Assembly (NCBI GenBank): GCA_000170815.1
Contig: ABCO01000005.1
Coordinates: forward strand, 124,001 to 188,000
DNA from: an unidentified eubacterium SCB49
GTDB lineage: Bacteria; Bacteroidota; Bacteroidia; Flavobacteriales; Flavobacteriaceae
DNA length: 64,000 nucleotides
Direction of reading: 5' to 3'
The position numbers and the translations under genes are program-made. How positions within the stretch are numbered: the stretch's first letter is position 1; each line of letters opens with the position of its first letter. Shown one piece after another: positions 60,476 to 64,000 of this stretch. The notes beneath the pieces were generated by a model. The model was not told the origin of the DNA. It searched no databases and was given only the letters and a program-made list of their open reading frames with translations.

Positions 60476-61387
60476 TTAAAAAATAGAAGAGTTCGTTTCT
60501 GTTGTAAATCTTTCAAGTGCTTGCATACCGTAATACGAATTTCCTTTTTCGTTGAGGGCAGGAGACCAGGTTGTGATTACATATTCATTAGGTAATAGTG
60601 CTACGATACCTCCGCCTACACCACTTTTGCCAGGTAAACCTACTTCAAAAGCAAACTCACCTGCTTCATCATAAAAACCGCAAGTAAGCATAATCGCATT
60701 GATACGTTTTGCTTGATTGGGTTTAATAGGGGTGTTGTTTTGCATGCATTTACCCCTGTTTGCAAAGGCAAAAAAGGCATTTGATAGTTGTTTACAGTTC
60801 ATTGCAATAGCACATTGATGAAAATAAAAATCTAACACATCTTCTACAGAATTGTGTAGATTATCAAAAGATTTTAAAAGATTTGCGATGGCATAATTTC
60901 TAAAACCCGTCTTCTTTTCTGAGGCTACTACGTTTTTGTCAAAATTAATACTTTGATCATTAGCGAGGTCTCTTACAAACTGTAAGAAATCTTCTTTCGG
61001 GTTTTTTAATGTACTTACTAAACAATCTGCGACAACAATTGCCCCAGAGTTGATTAATGGGTTACGCGGTATCCCTTTTTCTCGTTCTAATAAAGATAAG
61101 TAGTTAAAAGGGTTGCCAGAAGGTTCAACATCTACACGTTCCCATAATTTATTACCTTGATTAGCAAATGCCATTGCTAACGAAAAAACCTTTGAAATAC
61201 TTTGTATGGAAAATGTTACATCTGCATCGCCAGCTTCAAAATTATCACCGTGTATGTTATTTAAATAAATACCAAAATGATCTTTATCTACCTTAGCCAA
61301 CTCAGGGATATAGCTCGCTACTTCGCCCGTGTTTTTTAAAGCAGAAACTTCACGGTGGATGTTTGTGAGGATTTGTTTGTAGTTCAT
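60476..61387 (-). CDS. glsA: glutaminase
   Basis: 303 aa. Serine-dependent beta-lactamase-like fold: S-x-x-K is in 'FSIQSISKVFSLAMAFANQG', followed by 'NPLINSGAIVVADCL' and 'EVGLPGKSGVGGGIVALLPN'. It converts glutamine to glutamate and ammonia. Length is normal (about 308 aa). It has no regulatory ankyrin or STAS domain. About 60 bp downstream of a small membrane protein pair on the same strand. A monocistronic gene, as far as seen. Confidence 0.95.
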   Translation of the reverse strand: MNYKQILTNIHREVSALKNTGEVASYIPELAKVDKDHFGIYLNNIHGDNFEAGDADVTFSIQSISKVFSLAMAFANQGNKLWERVDVEPSGNPFNYLSLLEREKGIPRNPLINSGAIVVADCLVSTLKNPKEDFLQFVRDLANDQSINFDKNVVASEKKTGFRNYAIANLLKSFDNLHNSVEDVLDFYFHQCAIAMNCKQLSNAFFAFANRGKCMQNNTPIKPNQAKRINAIMLTCGFYDEAGEFAFEVGLPGKSGVGGGIVALLPNEYVITTWSPALNEKGNSYYGMQALERFTTETNSSIF

Positions 61388-61448
61388 TTATGGGTGATTG
61401 GGGATTTATTTGACAATTGGGCTATTGTTAAAATGTTTTACGCATTCG

Positions 61449-61470
61449 TCACACGGAGCTTGTCAAACTA
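61449..61470. repeat. REP-like element, copy 2, at the gene end
   Basis: TCACACGGAGCTTGTCAAAC resembles the other copies (C-T/G-GAGC then TC-G/A-A). It supplies the end of the neighbouring gene, including its stop codon. Confidence 0.4.
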
Positions 61471-61949
61471 TTTTCTTGAATAATATTTTTTTTCAATTTA
61501 CTAATTAAGCGATAATTCACCGCAAAATCAGGTAAGAATTTCCAATACAAGTTATGAATGTCTAATTCGATTACATCCTCTTTTTTCTTAATAATTAATG
61601 CAGAATTAGATGTCCTCTGCAAGATAATCACTTCCATAAAATCATCTGTTTGTCTAATGATTTGTAGATCTAAAAATTGTAATTGAAGCAGCTGTTTTAT
61701 TTTTTGCCAATTTTCTAAGGAATAGGGGATCGTTTTTTTATGGCGTGATTCTAAAAAGTCTACGCTTGAAATATTTGAATATTTTTCATATTCAAATACA
61801 TTCCAGAAAACGATAATAAACCCAAGTATAAACCCGTAGAGTAGAGGCATTATAAGGTCGTTAAAATTAAATCCATTGCTTAGCAGTCCAAGTATGAAAC
61901 CTACGGGGAAAAAGTACAATGTTTTTATGATGAACTTAGTTAATTTCAT
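61449..61949 (-). CDS. small two-helix membrane protein
   Basis: 166 aa, family not recognised. Two N-terminal hydrophobic segments at about 7-26 ('IIKTLYFFPVGFILGLLSNG') and 32-50 ('LIMPLLYGFILGFIIVFWNV') are followed by a soluble part ('LESRHKKTIPYSLENWQKIK', 'LQLQFLDLQIIRQTDDF', 'NLYWKFLPDFAVNYRLISKL'). The start overlaps the upstream gene stop by four bases (ATGA). The last seven codons and stop lie in a REP-like element (61449-61470), so the C-terminus is probably recent. Confidence 0.6.
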   Translation of the reverse strand: MKLTKFIIKTLYFFPVGFILGLLSNGFNFNDLIMPLLYGFILGFIIVFWNVFEYEKYSNISSVDFLESRHKKTIPYSLENWQKIKQLLQLQFLDLQIIRQTDDFMEVIILQRTSNSALIIKKKEDVIELDIHNLYWKFLPDFAVNYRLISKLKKNIIQENSLTSSV

Positions 61950-62404
61950 AAGTTGTTTTTTATTAACTTAATGTATCTTCTTATTAAATACACTTGAATT
62001 ATCAAGAAAATAATTAATAGAATTAAATAGGAAATTCCCTTTAATTCTATGCTATACCAATTTGCGGTTTGAGAAACAGAACTTGTAAATAGTGACCTGA
62101 TTGTCAAAAAAGCATAGTTATAAAGTAAAATCACTCCTGTTAATAGCCCATTTGTAAAATTCACAAAATTATACTGAAGCAATTTTTTTGGTGAATCAAT
62201 GCTGTTTTTTACATCTTTAATTCCAAAAATAATCTGTAACGACCAGATTAAAATAAGTATTGGTAATGCTATAGTGACGATTAAAATATTGTCTGAAACT
62301 GGATTACAAAACACCTTGAAAAATAATGATGCGGTTATGCTCAATACTATTAAGTTAAATAATAATATAAGAAATCTAGATGTTTTGTTTTTCTGTTGCA
62401 TCAT
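61946..62404 (-). CDS. small membrane protein with four helices
   Basis: 152 aa, no family recognised. Hydrophobic segments lie at about 10-29, 37-60, 80-104 and 126-145, and a short basic end closes it (RRYIKLIKNNL). It overlaps the following gene by four bases (ATGA). Both have a hydrophobic character and no similarity to known enzymes, so a lineage-specific pair is likely. Confidence 0.6.
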   Translation of the reverse strand: MMQQKNKTSRFLILLFNLIVLSITASLFFKVFCNPVSDNILIVTIALPILILIWSLQIIFGIKDVKNSIDSPKKLLQYNFVNFTNGLLTGVILLYNYAFLTIRSLFTSSVSQTANWYSIELKGISYLILLIIFLIIQVYLIRRYIKLIKNNL

Positions 62405-62413
62405 TATACTATT

Positions 62414-62479
62414 AGTAACCCTGAGCCTTTCAAGAAATGCATAGATAACAATGCTAGTTCTTTGCTAAGCTCAGGGTCA
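62414..62479. repeat. REP-like element, copy 3, with inverted arms
   Basis: GTAACCCTGAGC at 62414-62425 and GCTCAGGGTCAC at 62468-62479 are an inverted repeat with one mismatch. The first arm and the following TTTCAAG match the CTGAGCnnnTC pattern of the other copies. It lies upstream of the small membrane gene pair. Confidence 0.5.
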
Positions 62480-62560
62480 CAATAATTGTTTAAAGGGTAA
62501 AAGGTTAAATTAGTTATCTAAACATAACTTCTTATTCACTTTTACACTGTTATTTCAAGC

Positions 62561-63646
62561 TTATTTTTTCTTATAAAAAGGTAATTTTACAACAGTTGCT
62601 GGTACTGCTTTTTTACGAATTTGAATGTTAATTTTAGAACCAACACTTTTAAGCGCTACAGGTACATACCCTAAGCCAATTCCGGTTCCCATAGATGGAG
62701 ACATCGTTCCGCTAGTTACGTTTCCTATTTTGTTTCCGTCGTTGTCTACAATGTCGTATCCTTGACGAGGGATTCCGCGTTCGTCAAGTTCAAAAGCTAC
62801 AAGAGATCTTTCTACACCGCTTTCTTTTTGTTTCTTAAGGTTTTCACTATTTACAAAGTCTTTGGTGAATTTTGTAATCCAACCTAATCCTGCTTCTAGT
62901 GGTGAAGTGGTATCGTCTATGTCATTTCCGTAGAGACAATAACCCATTTCTAAACGTAATGTATCACGTGCTGCAAGACCAATAGGTTTAATGCCAAAAT
63001 CTGCTCCAGCTGCTAGTACCTTTTCCCATACTTGAGCCACCTCTTCGTTTTTGCAGTAAATTTCAAAACCACCGCTACCAGTATATCCCGTAGCACTAAT
63101 GATCACATTGTCAATACCCGCAAAGTCTGAAACTTTAAAAGTGTAAAATTTAATTGCAGAAAGATCCTCGCTTGTTAATGATTGCATAGCCTCAATTGCT
63201 TTTGGCCCTTGTATGGCAAGTAAAGAATAGTCTTCACTTAAGTCGCGTAGCTCTGCGCCTACGTGGTTGTGCTTGTTAATGTGCTTCCAGTCTTTCTCGA
63301 TATTAGAAGCATTTACTACAAGTAAGTATTTTTCTGCTGCTAGACGATAGATGATAAGGTCATCTACAACACCGCCATCTTCATTTGGGAAACAAGAATA
63401 CTGTGCTTGACCATCTACTAATTTTGAAGCGTCATTAGTAGTTACGTGTTGTATTAAAGCCAAGGCGTTAGGCCCTGTTACTAAAAATTCACCCATATGC
63501 GAAACATCAAAAACACCTACGTCGTTACGTACGGTTTCGTGTTCTGCGTTAACGCCTTCATAAGAAACAGGCATATTATAACCCGCAAAAGGAACCATTT
63601 TTGCCCCAAGAGCTTCGTGAATTTTAGAGAGTGCAGTATCTTTCAT
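62561..63646 (-). CDS. gcvT: glycine cleavage system T protein (aminomethyltransferase)
   Basis: 361 aa from the ATG at 63646 ([20 protein letters not shown]). The frame is open to 63754, but the extra 36 residues do not look like the family and a promoter lies within that stretch. GcvT moves the aminomethyl group from H protein to tetrahydrofolate. Signatures: '[20 protein letters not shown]', '[20 protein letters not shown]', '[20 protein letters not shown]' and '[19 protein letters not shown]'. No gcvH or gcvP is adjacent in the window. Confidence 0.96.
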   Translation of the reverse strand: MKDTALSKIHEALGAKMVPFAGYNMPVSYEGVNAEHETVRNDVGVFDVSHMGEFLVTGPNALALIQHVTTNDASKLVDGQAQYSCFPNEDGGVVDDLIIYRLAAEKYLLVVNASNIEKDWKHINKHNHVGAELRDLSEDYSLLAIQGPKAIEAMQSLTSEDLSAIKFYTFKVSDFAGIDNVIISATGYTGSGGFEIYCKNEEVAQVWEKVLAAGADFGIKPIGLAARDTLRLEMGYCLYGNDIDDTTSPLEAGLGWITKFTKDFVNSENLKKQKESGVERSLVAFELDERGIPRQGYDIVDNDGNKIGNVTSGTMSPSMGTGIGLGYVPVALKSVGSKINIQIRKKAVPATVVKLPFYKKK

Positions 63647-63722
63647 AGTATATGTATATTGTTGTTTTATAGTTGTTAGCTTTCGCCAAAATGTGCCAGA
63701 CATTTTACATAAGCTTCTATGA

Positions 63723-63755
63723 CAAAGGTAATCACATGCTAGCAAGTAGACCAAA
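63723..63755 (-). promoter_or_regulatory. promoter of gcvT
   Basis: On the minus strand, TTTG (63755-63752), a 21-nt spacer and TACCTTTG (63730-63723). The leader to the ATG at 63646 is about 70 nt. Confidence 0.65.
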
Positions 63756-63924
63756 TTTTGTGGTAGATTGTTTTTGTAATAAGTGATGCAGCTGCCTTAA
63801 AAATAGTAAGCTATACATGTACCCTGAACCATAGTTAGGGGTTTAGTACAAATAGTAGCGCGCTACTTGTATGTGTGGATAATGTTGATGAAATTTTAAT
63901 TTTAGAATCCTATTTATTAAAAAG

Positions 63925-63975
63925 ACAAAGTTCTAATATTGATGGTTTTTAATGCCATCTATATTAGAACTTTGT
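63925..63975. repeat. near-perfect 21-bp inverted repeat
   Basis: The arms 63925-63945 and 63955-63975 are reverse complements at 20 of 21 positions, with a nine-base loop. On the minus strand the hairpin is followed by CTTTTTAAT, so it could end a leftward transcript coming from beyond the window edge. It may equally be a mobile-element remnant. Confidence 0.65.
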
Positions 63976-64000
63976 TATAAAAAAAGAATGAATGTTATTG

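Noticed and set aside
63647..63754. N-terminal extension of gcvT
   Set aside because: The promoter (63723-63755) lies in it, and MKDTALSK is the usual beginning.

Overview
The window is AT-rich chromosomal DNA from a member of the Bacteroidota, most likely a marine Flavobacteriaceae (a Dokdonia-like genus is a guess, not shown). The signs are an isochorismate/MenD menaquinone cluster, DUF4252, DUF3822, DUF5916 and BatA families typical of the phylum, few Shine-Dalgarno sequences, A-rich leaders, and repeated use of the TAnnTTTG -7 promoter element of Bacteroidota. The content is mostly core genome. I found no tRNA, complete insertion sequence, prophage or CRISPR array.

Layout. 1-6 kb: end of a glycosyltransferase, a secreted low-complexity protein, an FAD amine oxidase and UvrA. 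6-11 kb: an ECF sigma factor with a 49-aa companion ORF, endonuclease III, a Bcp peroxiredoxin, a frameshifted choice-of-anchor L/OmpA gene and an S41 lipoprotein protease. 11-15.5 kb: a sigma/anti-sigma/DUF4252 operon, a lipoprotein cyclophilin, a Nudix hydrolase and an acyltransferase. 15.6-17.6 kb: a second ECF sigma with a membrane partner, divergent from three tiny ORFs, two of which are clear paralogues. 17.6-25 kb: DUF6265 lipoprotein, DUF5916 barrel protein, SulP transporter and a GT39/GT2 pair. 25-30 kb: esterase, then hotdog thioesterase, isochorismate synthase, MenD and a CvfB-like protein. 30-38 kb: a conserved unknown, an MBL hydrolase, the operon BatA / dead dihydroorotase / membrane protein / esterase, and a GAF histidine kinase. 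38.5-49 kb: rpsA with a structured leader, pyrR-pyrB-small ORFs-rnz-pdxH, the polyphosphate operon sixA-ppk1-ppx and a sterol desaturase. 49-52 kb: miaE and dnaX, then RNase P RNA. 52-59 kb: RDD protein, rsmD-DUF3822, a helicase, kdsB, an acyltransferase and yebC. 59-64 kb: pterin dehydratase, an RmlD-like protein, glutaminase, two small membrane proteins and gcvT.

Main points for a second look. (1) dnaX is split exactly at a run of nine A residues. The zero frame stops after 361 codons with a gamma-like product, and one added A, or a -1 slip, joins it to an open downstream frame giving a 606-aa tau. A short stem-loop overlapping the zero-frame stop follows the A run. (2) At 17090-17498 lie three tiny ORFs with similar A-rich leaders. 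Two encode 28-residue paralogues ending in the same VWNxKRRFR motif, next to a divergent ECF sigma factor and a perfect 16-bp palindrome. (3) A dihydroorotase homologue has lost the HxH metal motif and its substrate arginine. (4) The rpsA leader of about 170 nt can form three hairpins. (5) Three diverged copies of a REP-like element and several long inverted repeats lie between genes, and one REP copy supplies the C-terminus of a protein.
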